64,000 nt of DNA, taken from positions 35,061,312-35,125,311 of the forward strand of contig OX235267.1 in NCBI GenBank assembly GCA_944472135.2, in the 5' to 3' direction. The notes below the pieces were generated by a model that saw only the letters and a program-made list of their open reading frames with translations, was not told the DNA's origin and did not search any database. Both the position numbers and the translations under genes were made by a program. Source of the stretch: Trichobilharzia regenti. Its lineage: Eukaryota > Platyhelminthes > Trematoda > Strigeidida > Schistosomatidae. Of the stretch, positions 1 to 12,125 are shown piece after piece. Within the stretch, counting starts at the first letter, position 1, and each line of letters begins with the position of its first letter.

Positions 1-24
1 GCCGATCATAGATTTCAGGTGTCT
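1..24 (-). repeat. SINE-I fragment, cut by window edge
   Basis: The first two dozen bases match the segment just downstream of the tRNA-like head in the complete SINE-I copies at 27525 and 46659, read on the minus strand. The rest of the element would lie outside the window. Confidence 0.5.
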
Positions 25-58
25 TGCTTTTCCATTTGACCTAATCCCGTTTGCCCAG

Positions 59-275
59 GTCCCGCATTGGCAGTTCACTTCGAGTTTATCATCGCTATGG
101 AGAAATGCGATGGACACTTTTTTCCCGAGGAGTGTCAATGGGCGTGAACAGTGAGCGCTTGTTTTTGGAACTGATAGCCATTGGTGGGCAAGTCGAAGGC
201 GCGAATGGTTTGATCGTGTACGAGTTCGACGAAGACGATCAAAAACGAATAAAAGTACATAATAAATTTGTATAA
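59..275 (+). CDS. candidate terminal exon, unknown protein
   Basis: An open frame runs from a possible splice acceptor (TTTGCCCAG ending at 58) to a TAA at 273-275, 72 codons. It is clearly GC-richer than its surroundings, and the C-terminal part is acidic then basic (YEFDEDDQKRIKVHNKF), which looks protein-like. An AATAAA lies within the last codons. No domain is recognised. No supporting splice partner is visible in the window, so this could be a chance ORF or an unrecognised repeat. Confidence 0.25.
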
Positions 276-539
276 AACATTTCTTTGAAGTCTTGTACTG
301 TTCTCTACTTCAATTGCCAAACAATATAACTTTCTTCTCACAATAGTGGTGTTTTGGAGTTAAATTTGAAGAAAGAACACAGTATTTATCGGTGCGGAGC
401 GTCTTCGTAACAATAGGAACTTAGGGATAAGTTCCTTGACAGTGGTTTTGCTTTCCTCTGGCTTTTTGACCATAAACAGTTCTTATATTTTACTTGCCAT
501 TTTCTGCATTTAATGTCGATGTAGATTTTTTGTTCGTAG

Positions 540-622
540 AACGAAATTTGCCCACAGATATTCTGTCCTCACCATCAGCACAGATGATACAGACACTAGG
601 TCTTACTGTAGTTACAACTCAG
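540..622 (+). CDS. candidate internal exon, unknown protein
   Basis: An 83-base stretch lies between a pyrimidine-rich acceptor (TTTTTTGTTCGTAG) and a good donor (ACTCAG|GTGAGT). Two of its three frames are open; the one ending in phase 0 contains DILSSPSAQMIQTLGLTVV. The function is not recognised. Good splice signals are the main evidence, and no exon partner was identified. Confidence 0.25.
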
Positions 623-1722
623 GTGAGTTGATACAAACTTTACCTGTTTCTACCATATAGAGGAACGGTAAAACTACACAAGATGACAACACAAAGTCAT
701 CTATCCTTCAAGGAAGGACAAAAAATACCTAACATTACTGATGTCTGGAACAGACGACCGAAGTTCAACCTAAAAATTACATTTAGGATTACTGGTGGGT
801 TTAGATATTTCCTCCACAATGACTTTACTCTTGGTTCACCTAGGATTTATGATCTCAGAAATAAATCTTCATGTTCTCAAATGCCCCGCTGTCATACAAA
901 GTACAGATCAAATTCTTTCTTAGTGAAATACCATTGTATCTGAAACCATCTTCCAAGTAAAATTGGAAACAGTTCTACCTCAAAAATCTCACCTCTGCTG
1001 GACAATTATTTTATCCACAACTGGTTAGAAGGGGTATGTGATAAACTAAAAACTAGAGATATTATACAGCACTCCTCTCACTCTCGCTGTTAGTTTCCGA
1101 AATCTATCTTTAACTTTACTTTCACCATGATTGTTTTCACAACCCAAATCACCTACTCACATTCAGTTTTACATTTTAATTATTTCTTTAATCAAACATT
1201 TTTGCATACATCCCTGGTAACATATTGTATTATGAGCATTCCAGTGTGCTAAGAGTTCAGTCTCAAGTTCCAGTAGTAAATCACCTGAAGATGACTGGGA
1301 TTAAAATGTTTCTGGGGTCTGCCCGATGCTGTGCGTAAGTGATGTCTCTCTCTACGGAAATTCCAGCACAAATGGTGATAGTCGCTATGATCAACTACGC
1401 GGTAAGTCTTAAACATTAGTGAATCTTATCTTACTGTTCTATAACTATAATTCTGTATAGTCAAATTTTTCGGAACCATATATTATAACTTACTGCAGTT
1501 TATATATATAATGCCGCACAATTATTCACTGTTTTCCGAAATTACATTTATTTGTATCTAAAACGTAGACTACGACCATCTAATTTCTTTACATTTTAAT
1601 TATTTTTCTTCATAATGTTGTAACAGATGAAGCAGACATAATGGTCTTCTGAAAGTAGTCATTCGTAACATGACTTTAAACAGGTTGACAAGTGAGTGTG
1701 AAAAAGGAAGTATTTCGCCAGT
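623..1722. other. no gene seen
   Basis: AT-rich sequence with one 86-codon ORF at 683-943 that has no recognisable motif. A CTGAAGA box followed by pyrimidine-rich sequence near 1285 resembles the ribozyme boxes of PLE flanks but lacks the matching GAAA. Confidence 0.4.
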
Positions 1723-2078
1723 TTTCAGTCACGTCTCGTAAACCGTTAATGCCCAGCTCTTGCTACGCTCGGGCTCACGCTGTCGCTTGAAGTTTCTCAG
1801 AAACGCTTAGTAACAACGAACGAAAAAACCAAAACACCAATTGTTGACTTGAGTATTCTGTATTGTTACACCAACATATAAATCAAGTATGACTAAGGTC
1901 CGTGAACAAATATTACAATAATAAATCACGATATTACTTCTGACGATGTTTCACTCTTCTTTCTGAACAGCGACCGATGAGACGATGACTGGTGTACTGG
2001 TGCCTCCGCGAAAATTAAGGAAGTTGATTTTGAGCAAACAACCAAGAATTGATCATTCAATAATCAACTCCGTTGACA
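1723..2078 (-). repeat. BEL/Pao LTR (3' LTR of element A)
   Basis: This 356-base segment aligns along its length with 16342-16695 and 18079-18434. On the minus strand it starts TGTCA, as expected next to a purine tract. It is closer to the LTR at 18079 than to its presumed partner at 16342 through the first two thirds. Confidence 0.8.
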
Positions 2079-2087
2079 CTCCCCGGC
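2079..2087 (-). promoter_or_regulatory. polypurine tract
   Basis: On the minus strand GCCGGGGAG directly abuts the TGTCA start of the 3' LTR, the position of the plus-strand primer in LTR retrotransposons. It is short and interrupted by a C pair. Confidence 0.45.
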
Positions 2088-2475
2088 AAAAAAGGGATCC
2101 AACCCCTTTTTCCTTCACGACCAATACACGTTGACTTGGATGCCATTGCGAGAACCTGGGTCACACGGACAGAGCTGAAATTGAAAACAAACAGAAAAGC
2201 CAACACACCACAAGCATACCCACAGCACAATCTCACACATCGCTGACGACCTACGCCTCCAGACAGAGACCTCCTCTTGACATCTTGCAACACAATCGCC
2301 ACTTGCTAGAATGACTCTTGCAGAATGCAACGTCACCATAGCACCAACTCATGATACTCTGCCAACGGATGGATGATATCAATTCAGTATATACAATATG
2401 AACATATGTACAAAATCACACACCAAGCGCATTGGACTGCTCATTGATGCGCTACCCTTTGAAGAACTGTAGGAC

Positions 2476-4358
2476 TTACAGCAGTACGCCTACAACCCTT
2501 CTCAGGTTGACGCCCTGGTTTCGAAAATCGTCGCAGAGTTCATTTGCTAACTTCCTTCTATCAGCTATATCCTCAAATCTGAACGGCAACTCGCTCATGT
2601 CATTGTATCGTAGAATATAGATGACTAAAAAACATACGACGTATCTGGTCAACCAAGCGTAGGCACAGAGTAATTTACACCAAAGATAATAACATTCAAA
2701 TAGTAACTTGAAACTAGAAATGCCTTTATTCGAGCGAGTCAATTTAACAATTACTCTCTCGTTTACACTTGGCTTATCCTCACTAAACCGACCAATACCT
2801 TTCGTCTCTTCAAACGGACTGATACTAGCATAGTCATTGCAGAAGATACTTGAGTTGATGGGCGTCCTTCTCGTTGTCCATGACAGCACCAACGACGACT
2901 GATTGATACCAGTTGATGAAGTTAGCGGTGGATCAGTAGCTGTTGTTGCTCGACTTTCAGAAAGTTGTCTACCTGCAAAACCACCACCACTGCCGTCTTT
3001 TACTATCAGCTCGAGCTTAGCACTGGCATCTGATGATAGGTCGGCTACATGCTGATCACTCACACTGACGGTCTCACAAGTATGCATGCCTTCTGCAACT
3101 GCACCTGCATTTATTTCTACTTCACGTTCAAGTTTTACAGAAACTTCGTTCAACTTAGCAGTAGTAGGCATATCCCTCATCTCATCATGATCAACCAAAG
3201 ACAACTGTGAAGTATCATGATCATTATCACGAATATTCAATTTACCCTCAACTTCATCATTTTCAAACTCTTTAATAACAGAAGTAGACAATTTTGGTTC
3301 CTCCTCGCAAATCATAAAAGGTTTTATAACTTCACTCTGACTAGTAATACCTTGTAAACTTGTGGAGTCAGAACTGCACTCTGAAGCAGCAACTCTATTC
3401 TGTGACACTCTATTCAACAACGGCTTACCAGTTGCAACTACAGACTTCTTCACCGCACCGTTATCGTCACACAATTTGGAGTCAGGCCTGGAGTTCACAT
3501 TTAGCTTATCACTGAACTTGCTCACCGGTTCACAGTTCACTTCTGTATGCACCTCCTGCACACGTGTGAAACAAAACCTTGTTTGTCTTGCATCTTGTAA
3601 CTTATCTGTTGAGGATGTACTACGAAACCTGTTACACTCACTAGATCTATATGCATTACTGGACATCATCGAGCCTTCTCGATATCCACCTCTCTGAGGC
3701 CTACTCGTCATCAATGATTGCATTTTGATCTCAGACTGCTCTATTCTAGGGGTGAGATGTAATAGACTGGCGAACTTGCTCATAGATTGATTGACACTAG
3801 TATTTACCAGTTTCAGGATATCATCAAACTTTGGCTCGATACCCTCATCCTCCATACGGGAGCTCATCTTCACCCACTTCCTTTGCAGTCGAGTAGGTAG
3901 ACGTCTTGCTATTACTTCTAGTATAAAACTCGAGTTGAGGTCACTCATGCGATCCATCGAAATCATTCCATTCTTGTAAATTAGCAAATTATCTAAAAAC
4001 TCAGTGAGTGCCTGGGAGTCATCCTGTAATTGACCACCATTACCCTTAACAGCCTCGAATAATTTCCCTGCAATCATCGAAGGTCTTCCAAACCTTTGAC
4101 GTAATATGCTCATAGCCTCGTAGTAGCCCTCTTTTGGCTTCATAAACTTACAACACTGTATAGCTCTTGCAGCATCTCCAGTGCAATATCTCATCAAATA
4201 CATTAACTTCAATTCATCATTTACTAAAAAACCACTCAACATGAACTCAAACTCCTTTACAAATTGTAAATAATCAGCCGGGTTTCCATCAAAACACCAT
4301 GGTTCAAACTTAGGGAGTTTGATGTTTCTATTATCCCTGAACGGCGAAACAGTAACAT
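2476..4358 (-). CDS. BEL/Pao gag-like ORF without pol
   Basis: About 627 codons are uninterrupted from the CR1 junction to the stop at 2476. The N-terminal part has the DUF1759-type Pao gag signature (KLPKFEPWCFDGNPADYLQF), then a helical gag region through LPTRLQRKWVKMSS. The zinc-knuckle region is reduced to scattered Cys and His. A long Ser/Thr/Asp/Glu-rich stretch follows. The C-terminus (about 2616-2700) is strongly hydrophobic and aromatic (CYYLWCKLLCAYAWLTRYVV) and recalls the linker that precedes integrase in Pao polyproteins, so the ORF may be gag fused to a pol remnant by an in-frame deletion. The first 38 or so residues lie beyond the insertion at 16084-16197. No protease or RT motifs are seen. 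Confidence 0.7.
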
Positions 4359-4365
4359 TGACTGC

Positions 4366-5378
4366 TTGGCTACGGAGGTGATGAAGCGTATAACCTCTTC
4401 TCACCAAGCTATAGTTTACAACGTCCCAGACTCTCTGCCCCTGAAAACTGTAAGACACAAAATCCTGATTTGTTGCGGCATGGCTAGTGTTCCATGTGAA
4501 TGCAAACGACTTCGTAAAAAGTCTAACCAGGCTAATTGCCCAATCATTTTTAAATTCAGTAATTCCCTTGATGCTAGTAAGTTTACTAAATGTCAGGATC
4601 ACTTAAGACTGAATAGCAGTTATAAGTCTATAACCGTAGCTCAGGATAAAACACCGTGTCAGCGCAGAATAATGCGTAGTAATAACCTGGTCACCTCCTC
4701 TAGCTTTGATTTACCAAATAAGGATCGTGCACAGCAACAGACACCTAGTGCTGAAACTAGCATTCAGCAAACTACACAACAACCACACCTGCCAATGGAA
4801 CTAGGAACTGATTTAGATACCAGTACCCCTGTAAACAAAGCCTCATCGAAAGATGTTAAAATGACTAGAACTTCTGCAAGTTGTTCTAAGAAATTTCCCC
4901 CCAAACGTAGTAACCTCACCACGATGAACAAATTTCGCAGGGTTGAGACTAATGATGGGGAAGAATACTTTGTATTCAATAAGCCTGCTGAGAGTAAGAA
5001 TGCCAACAAACCATCACTTGTTACGAAAAACTCCTCTCGAAACATAAGTACATCTGGAGGTGTTCCGCATGCTCCACCTTATAGAAAGTCAGGCTCCAAG
5101 ACTCCTAAAGTCTTGCAGCCAAAGCACCTTCCTTCACAATTCCCTTTAAGTTATAAAAACAACCCGAAGGTGTATACCGGTATGACGAATAGCAGTTGGA
5201 TGCTATGCCTTTTAACCGTCAACCTAGGCCCAACCTGTACTACCCTTATATCCAGGAACACATGGTAAATTTTCCAGGTGTCCCGAATCACTGGTACGAC
5301 CCATGGCACCTAGGACCACCTCATTGCACACCAACTCCGATGTGCAGACACCCAGTCCGACCTCCTTTTCATTCATAA
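4366..5378 (+). pseudogene. CR1 ORF1 (RNA-binding protein), copy 1 remnant
   Basis: This is the C-terminal two thirds of ORF1; its own start codon is missing because of the 5' truncation. It opens with ATEVMKRITSSHQAIVYNVP, an RRM-like motif common in CR1-type ORF1 proteins, then a basic Cys-containing stretch (CECKRLRKKSNQ) and a long low-complexity polar tail. A 16-base deletion between two GAT repeats near 5202 removes GGGTAGACC and neighbouring bases and shifts the frame. The tail resumes at 5196-5378 and ends in PVRPPFHS. Confidence 0.75.
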
Positions 5379-8291
5379 ATTCTTGCGGTGCTGACGCACA
5401 AATAGATTTAGGTTATGGTGACATTTTAAGCCAGTTTGTAGTATCCCGTGACTTATTCACGATATTGCTAATTAATGCACGTTCCTTAATCAATAAGATA
5501 TCTGAACTAAGGACATTATTATTAGTCGCCAAGCCTACTGTAGCTCTGATTACTGAGTCATGGTGCTCATCCTCTGTACTTGATGTGCATATAGGTATCG
5601 ATGATTACACTGTACACCGTGCAAACAGAGATTGCAAGCGTGGTGGAGGATGTCTCATATATATACATAGCTCATTTGTAGTCAGTAAGGTGGAAGATGA
5701 AACAATGAATAATGTACCTGACTCACTCTGGGTTGTCTTACATGGAGATAAGTACAAACTTCTCATAGGCTGTGTTTATCGAGCACCAAGCTCAACAAAA
5801 GAAACTGATGCGTTATTAGCTAAATCGTTTGCACACGCATCCTCGTTTAGTGCTAATTACAAAATAATTGCAGGGGACTTCAATCTTCCAGAAGTCAATT
5901 GGCTAACTAGTTCCGGCCCCCAACGCTTCGACGAATTACTTGCCACTATAGACTGTTATGGATGGCAACAACACGTCCAGACACCTACTCGTGGTGACAA
6001 CATGTTGGACCTTGTTTTTTGTCATGACACAATCCCAGTATCCACCTATGTTGGTAATCGATTTTCCAGTAGTGACCATAGAATGGTACTCTGCTCTCTG
6101 CCTTTCTCACCACTAAATACAGGAAACAAACAAGACTCAGGAAGCACAATATGTCGTAGTTACAAATATACAGACTGGGGATTAGTCCAAGAACTTATTC
6201 GACTCTGTCAATGGGATGACTATTTTACCACTGACTCCCTGGAGGCCTTAGTAACCCTGTTTTACAGGAATGTTACCCTTTGTCTAGATACAGTTGCTCC
6301 AAAGAAAATAGTGAAATTAAGTAGACACCGAACTGAATATATTCCAAGGGCACACCGTAATAAGTTAAGGAAACTGAAGAAACAGTACTATTCCACTAAG
6401 GACATATCACTATTGCTCTCAATCCACGAGTCTCTTGAATCTCTCAAGCGCCTACGCTCTCAAAAGGACCTCGACGAAGAGTTAACGGCACTTGAAAGTA
6501 CCTCCAAAGTTTATAACTTAACGGCACTTCTTAAAAAACGAATGCAGTCGGCGAGGGAAATCCCATACTTACTTCACGACAAAGTAATCTACAATGAACC
6601 TGCCACTATCTGTGAACTTTCAGTGATTGGTTTGCAAACTTTAGTTTAGAAACACATATGCCTGGTGAAACCGCTCCCCTTACTATCTCTTCCCTTGAAA
6701 GCATTGTGTTCACTAATCAGTTAATAGTACAAGCAATTAAAAGCCTTAAACCTTCCACTAGTACGGGACCGGATGGCCTCGCTTCGATAATTTTCAAAAA
6801 CAGTGGGTGTGATATACCCTGTTACTTCTTAAATTCTTCTCAATATCTATGGACACTGGCACTTACCCTAGTGAGTGGAAAACTAGCTTCATAATTCCAC
6901 ATTACAAATCTGGTGATAGGGCAAACGTCCGCAATTACAGACCCATAAATATAACCCCAGTTATCTCACGAATCATGGAGAAAGTTGTAAAAGATCAATT
7001 GTCAGACTACCTAATTAGGGAAGATCTTGTTACAAGGTCTCAACACGGATTTCTCAAAAATAGATCCTGCGTTACTTGCCACTTCGACTTTTTCAACTGC
7101 ATCACTAGTAGTCGCGAAGCACGTAAGCTAGTCGTTGTTCTATACTTCGATATATCTAGGGCATTTGACATGGTATCTCACAGTATTCTCTTTGAGAAGC
7201 TGTACTCTTGTGGAATTCGCAACCCATTACTGAACTGGTTAAAATCATTTCTAAGCAACAGGGTACAAATAACCAAAGTTGGATCTGTATTGTCTCATCC
7301 TAGGCAGATCTCAAGTGGGGTCGTGCAAGGTAGTGTCCTAGGTCCACTTTTATTCACAGTTTACATTAACAGCATTTGCAAGTGCTTCACCTCAGGTAAA
7401 CCATTCCTATATGCTGACGACCTCAAAGTCGTCTACTCCTGCTACACTCATGAATTAAGCGATATGGTTACTAAAATACATCTTGAACTAAGTAGCCTTG
7501 CAACGTGGTGTGCTGAATCCTGTCTAAATTTTAACATTGACAAATGCGGCTGGATTTGTATCGGCAACAGTAAGCTTGATCTAACTCTTGAAATAAATGG
7601 GCGAAAACTAGCTAAGCTCAACTCAGTCGTAGATCTCGGTATTAGATACTCTAGTAACCTAACGTTCGCTGAACAGACTGATTATGCCAGACGTAAAACG
7701 CGAAGGCTGATAGGATGCATAACACGCAATTTCTTTTGTTGTGAAACTAGGGTTTTATTATACAAAGTATGTGTCCGACCTATCTTAGAATACTGCCCGT
7801 TTATTCTTAGCGGACTAAGACAAAATGACAAGCTTAAATTAGAGGGAGTGCAACGGCAGTTTACCTCAAGAACTCTTGGTTTAGAAAGTGGTCTGGAATA
7901 CCATGAGCGATGCGTAAGACTAAGATTAGAACCCCTCTGGAAAAGACGCCTTAAGCTAAACCTTATCTTTTACTATAAGCTAACTAATCTTCTCTTGCAT
8001 TCCTCCGAGCCAATAACTAAACCTACCGCTGTCATCAGTTACAATCTTAGAAATCATCACAACCCAACCGCCGAAGAGCACTGTCAGACTTACGTGCGGT
8101 ACAACTTCTTCTTAAATAAGTTTTCAGTCATTTGGAATAGACTACCAGCTAATGTGCGCGATGCAAACACACTTCCAGTGTTCATCTCCTCAGTCACCAG
8201 ACTGCTCAAAGATGACAATGCACTTTTGCGCCTGACTCTTACACCTTCTTTTTCACCCTACATAGATATTTTAAGTTCTTTAAACGTGTAG
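5303..8291 (+). pseudogene. CR1 ORF2: APE endonuclease + reverse transcriptase, copy 1
   Basis: The APE-like endonuclease is complete in the first segment (5303-6649): INARSLINKISEL, ITESW, GCVYRAP, AGDFNLPEVNW and SSDHRMVL. The RT follows in two more frames: TSTGPDG in 6658-6894, then NVRNYRPI, QHGFLKNRSC, YFDISRAFDMVS, GVVQGSVLGPLL and the catalytic YADD in 6849-8291. Two frame breaks separate these segments, near 6617-6620 (one base missing in a T run) and near 6819-6825. Copy 2 carries the same two breaks, so they predate the split of the copies. Neither copy can make a single ORF2 protein. Confidence 0.88.
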
Positions 8292-9388
8292 TTACAACAA
8301 ACTACAATTATAAATTTTAATATTATTGGAACTAGATGATTAACATTTCTACACAGGACAGTAATATTAGTTTACACATAATATAAAAGTTAGCATAACG
8401 GGACTAGTTAGTTTGTGTACCAAAATAACCACAGTTACTAAACAGAATATATATGTATATATTTATTAATCACTCCTTAAGGACTCCCGTTGCTTTCTTT
8501 TGCGTTGCTGTTGTTTGTCTTCTTTTTTCTCTCACCATTTCAGCTTCCATTTGACTTTTTGAATGAGAATGAATAATGTGGATATTTGACCATTTACAAT
8601 GACAAATGATCTGCAAACATTATTGGTCCCGTATCTTTCAGTTGCCTGGTTAATAACGAATTAACTTTCTCCACGACGCAACCTGGATTACATTTGTGGA
8701 ATATACTCTTATACCAATGGAAAAGTATCAATTTGTAATACAACGTCACGATTGTAGCTTATAACATAACTGATCGTATCTGTAAAAATAGCTTCCTTAT
8801 TACCCAATTTGGATATAAATCAAATCAAAAATAAGATTCGGATTTGTACACACCCAAGTTATATTGAGGAATTACTTCAAGCTTTATTTTTTCCCAAGTA
8901 TTTTTAATCCATCCAAAACTTACTTGGGTTTTTTTGTTAATGCGAAGACAATATTCCTATATTTCATGATGTGCTCCATTGAATGACTTGTATTATTGTG
9001 GAATAACTTCAAGCTTTATTTTTTCCCAAGTATTTTTAATCCATCCAAAACTTACTTGGGTTTTTTTGTTAATGCGAAGTCAATATTCCTATATTTCATG
9101 ACGTGCTCCATTGAATGACTGTTTATCATATTGTTCCCACAGACCTAAGACAAAAACGCCAGCAACCATGTAACTTAACCATAAACCGAATTTTTGAAAT
9201 TTAAATAATGCTTACCCATGCCTGTATATTTGGTGTGTCCTACACAAGTAGGAAAAAATGTGTATTTTATTAAAACATTATTATTAATTATGATTGCTAA
9301 TCGTATATGTAATTTATCATATTGATGATGCCTGTAAACTGGCGTCTCTCATGTACAAAATGAGAATATACTACTATTATTATTATTC
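8292..9388 (+). other. CR1 3' untranslated region and tail, copy 1
   Basis: About 1.1 kb of non-coding 3' sequence. It holds a stem-loop (CCCAAGTA at 8893-8900 with TACTTGGG at 8921-8928, repeated at 9025-9060), a terminal stem CTCAT (9348-9352) with ATGAG (9360-9364), and an ATT-rich tail. These folds are shared with copy 2 and with the diverged ends at 17345 and 19597. Confidence 0.7.
8861..9121 (+). repeat. 131-base tandem duplication in CR1 3' region
   Basis: Units 8861-8991 and 8992-9121 are nearly identical, and each contains the CCCAAGTA/TACTTGGG stem-loop. Copy 2 has a single unit. Confidence 0.85.
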
Positions 9389-10430
9389 TTGAAGTACTTA
9401 CAGAAAAAGCAAATGAAGTTCACGAAAGAAAGGTCATCAAAATCAGAAAGAAACGTTGATGCCACAGAAAGTTCCCTGAGAATAGTGAAGATAGTACTGG
9501 GGAACGAGATGGAAAAAAGCGTTGTCCTCAACAATAACATTTAAGAAAAAGGACAAAAACCTGGAAGTAAAGCCTAACTGGTCGTGGGAAGATAGGGTTG
9601 AAAGCAGGGAAGCTGTGGCACAGTTAAAGGCTTGACTATAAAAAGACTTTAAACTGCTGAGTTTTCGGGTAGTGATGTCTCGTATACTTGTGTTGCCTAC
9701 ACCCCTGTTCATAGGTCAAGTGAACACCCAGGTCTTTCAGTGTGCTATAAGAACGTGTCCAGTCTTAGGAATAAGCTCCATGAATTAGGAGTAATATCTG
9801 GAAGACTACGACCTGAAATGATTTCTCTGATCACTGAAACTTGGTTGTTAGTGGGTGTAGACTCAACTCCACTCATACCTGGGTACATCTGCACTAGAGC
9901 AGACAGAGTAATTAGTCGGAAAGGTGGTGGGGTTGCTCTATGCATCCGAGATTACATAAGAATTAAGCCAACATTGTCAGAAACGCATGAAAGCGGCACT
10001 AGGGAAGCAGCAAACTGCGTCTTTAACTTGAACAAGGGTAGCGTAGCGGTCGGAATTATTTATAGAAGTCCTGACAACCAAGCTGATGATTCATACTAAA
10101 TTACTAAATCAGGGTATGGAGTGATAGAAATAGGTGTCTAATAATAGGTGACTTTAATGCCCCACATATTAATTGGGAGGGATAAACGTCCACTAGCTTG
10201 TAGACTTGTATCAACAGGGAAATCACGCTGACGGTGCTTGAATGTGCCCTTTTGCAGAATATACATACACCGGCACGAAACCACCCTGCAAATGTTCCTC
10301 CCTCTCTAGTCTTGGTGCCAACACACCGGAAGGAGGATGTCGGTGACATTAGGCGCATTCCGCCGATAGGCACTAGTGACCATATAGTTATCACTTTCAC
10401 GTTTAAGATTCACCCTGTCATACATAGGTG
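9389..10430 (+). pseudogene. older CR1-like fragment: end of ORF1 and APE endonuclease
   Basis: Only part of a different CR1-type family is present. A degraded ORF1 tail (9389-9735, several stops) leads into an endonuclease with YKNVSSLRNKLHELG, SLITETWL, KGGGVALCI and VGIIYRSPD in 9740-10099, a break near 10099, and GTSDHIVI near 10370, the APE active-site SDH motif. It sits exactly between the tail of CR1 copy 1 and the 5' end of copy 2. No RT of this family is present anywhere in the block. Confidence 0.75.
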
Positions 10431-10570
10431 AACGACTGCTCGTCTAAACATTTTGAAAGCGAATATACCTGCATATATACTGTTGGCGGTACGTTCGAAA
10501 TTGGTGACATTTTTGCACGTGTTTGCTCTGAAATTTATTTACTGCTTATTGTCATATAATTCTTGAAATT

Positions 10571-12055
10571 ATGGTCCAAATCTCTAAAAAACGTGTTCGT
10601 AGAAACACAATTGTTTTAGATAGTGGCTTAAATTCGGTTATAACTGCATTACCGCCTGGTAATACAGTATCAACTACTAGCTCTCAAAATGGTTTGAGTG
10701 CAGATCTCACTCCTGTGATACAGGTGAAAGATGTTCTGTTAGAGAACTCTGAGTTCTGTAAACTAAACCTCCTTTTGAAAGATATGCAGAGGCAAGTAAG
10801 TGAAATTCAGAAAAAATTAGATCAGTTTGATAGTATGTCACTGCCAATCTCAAATACCACGGAGAGCCGTTCTGATATTGGCCAGGTTAAGTGTTTACTG
10901 GATGTAACTCAAAATAAGCTTTTGAATTTAGACCCAATAGCCTGTCTTTTAGAAAGGCATCCTAAAATATCTCCAGACAACCTAAATAAAGCTGAAAATC
11001 TGATTGACTGCTTGGCTACGGAGGTGATGAAGCGTATAACCTCTTCTCACCAAGCTATAGTTTACAACGTCCCAGATTCTCTGCCCCTGAAAACTGTAAG
11101 ACACAAAATCCTGATTTGTTGCGGCATGGCTAGTGTTCCATGTGAATGCAAACGACTTCGTAAAAAGTCTAACCAGGCTAATTGCCCAATCATTTTTAAA
11201 TTCAGTAATTCCCTTGATGCTAGTAAGTTTACTAAATGTCAGGATCACTTAAGACTGAATAGCAGTTATAAGTCTATAACCGTAGCTCAGGATAAAACAC
11301 CGTGTCAGCGCAGAATAATGCGTAGTAATAACCTGGTCACCTCCTCTAGCTTAGATTTACCAAATAAGGATCGTGCACAGCAACAGACACCTAGTGCTGA
11401 AACTAGCATTCAGCAAACTACACAACAACCACACCTGCCAATGGAACTAGGAACTGATTTAGATACCAGTACCCCTGTAAACAAAGCCTCATCGAAAGAT
11501 GTTAAAATGACTAGAACTTCTGCAAGTTGTTCTAAGAAATTTCCCCCCAAACGTAGTAACCTCACCACGATGAACAAATTTCGCAGGGTTGAGACTAATG
11601 ATGGGGAAGAATACTTTGTATTCAATAAGCCTGCTGAGAGTAAGAATGCCAACAAACCATCACTTGTTACGAAAAACTCCTCTCGAAACATAAGTACATC
11701 TGGAGGTGTTCCGCATGCTCCACCTTATAGAAAGTCAGGCTCCAAGACTCCTAAAGTCTTGCAGCCAAAGCACCTTCCTTCACAATTCCCTTTAAGTTAT
11801 AAAAACAACCCGAAGGTGTATACCGGTATGACGAATAGCAGTTGGATGGGTAGACCTTCTGATGCTATGCCTTTTAACCGTCAACCTAGGCCCAACCTGT
11901 ACTACCCTTATATCCAGGAACACATGGTAAATTTTCCAGGTGTCCCGAATCACTGGTACGACCCATGGCACCTAGGACCACCTCATTGCACACCAACCCG
12001 ATGTACAGACACCCAGTCCGACCTCCTTTTCATTCATAAATTCTTGCGGTGCTGA
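10571..12055 (+). CDS. CR1 ORF1, copy 2
   Basis: A 494-codon ORF starts at an ATG shortly after the 5' leader. Residues about 50-95 are heptad-like (LKDMQRQVSEIQKKLDQF), a probable coiled coil for trimer formation. An RRM-like segment (VMKRITSSHQAIVYNVP) and a basic Cys-containing stretch follow, then a Pro/Ser/Lys-rich tail. It is expected to coat the element RNA. The last residues are altered: one base is missing near 11997, so the end reads differently from copy 1 and runs about 18 bases further. Apart from that it is intact. Confidence 0.8.
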   Translation: MVQISKKRVRRNTIVLDSGLNSVITALPPGNTVSTTSSQNGLSADLTPVIQVKDVLLENSEFCKLNLLLKDMQRQVSEIQKKLDQFDSMSLPISNTTESRSDIGQVKCLLDVTQNKLLNLDPIACLLERHPKISPDNLNKAENLIDCLATEVMKRITSSHQAIVYNVPDSLPLKTVRHKILICCGMASVPCECKRLRKKSNQANCPIIFKFSNSLDASKFTKCQDHLRLNSSYKSITVAQDKTPCQRRIMRSNNLVTSSSLDLPNKDRAQQQTPSAETSIQQTTQQPHLPMELGTDLDTSTPVNKASSKDVKMTRTSASCSKKFPPKRSNLTTMNKFRRVETNDGEEYFVFNKPAESKNANKPSLVTKNSSRNISTSGGVPHAPPYRKSGSKTPKVLQPKHLPSQFPLSYKNNPKVYTGMTNSSWMGRPSDAMPFNRQPRPNLYYPYIQEHMVNFPGVPNHWYDPWHLGPPHCTPTRCTDTQSDLLFIHKFLRC

Positions 12056-12125
12056 CGCACAAATAGATTTAGGTTATGGTGACATTTTAAGCCAGTTTGT
12101 AGTATCCCGTGACTTATTCACGATA

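Larger units (their letters stand above)
4359..9388 (+). mobile_element. CR1-like non-LTR retrotransposon, copy 1 (5'-truncated)
   Basis: This copy starts inside ORF1 at the point matching 11009 of copy 2, joined to BEL gag with two bases of overlap (AT). It carries the rest of ORF1, the endonuclease-RT ORF2, a 1.1 kb 3' region and an ATT-repeat tail ending near 9388. It is nearly identical to copy 2, with only scattered substitutions. Private damage is a 16-base deletion near 5202 and a 131-base tandem duplication in the 3' region. It is not autonomous. Confidence 0.9.

Noticed and set aside
51..275. start of the 74-codon ORF at position 51 as a translation start
   Set aside because: It begins with TTG, not ATG. 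If real, the segment is more likely an exon entered through the acceptor at 58.
3362..3697. plus-strand ORFs within the BEL gag region
   Set aside because: Antisense shadows of the 627-codon gag frame, with no motif of their own.
4359..4602. N-terminal extension of the 708-codon minus-strand ORF
   Set aside because: It is the antisense of CR1 ORF1 across the insertion junction (a similar antisense ORF occurs at 10982-11248). The true gag N-terminus is at 16084-16197, as element B shows.
8861..9121. CRISPR-like direct repeat
   Set aside because: Only two 131-base units with no spacers, inside a retrotransposon 3' region of a eukaryote.
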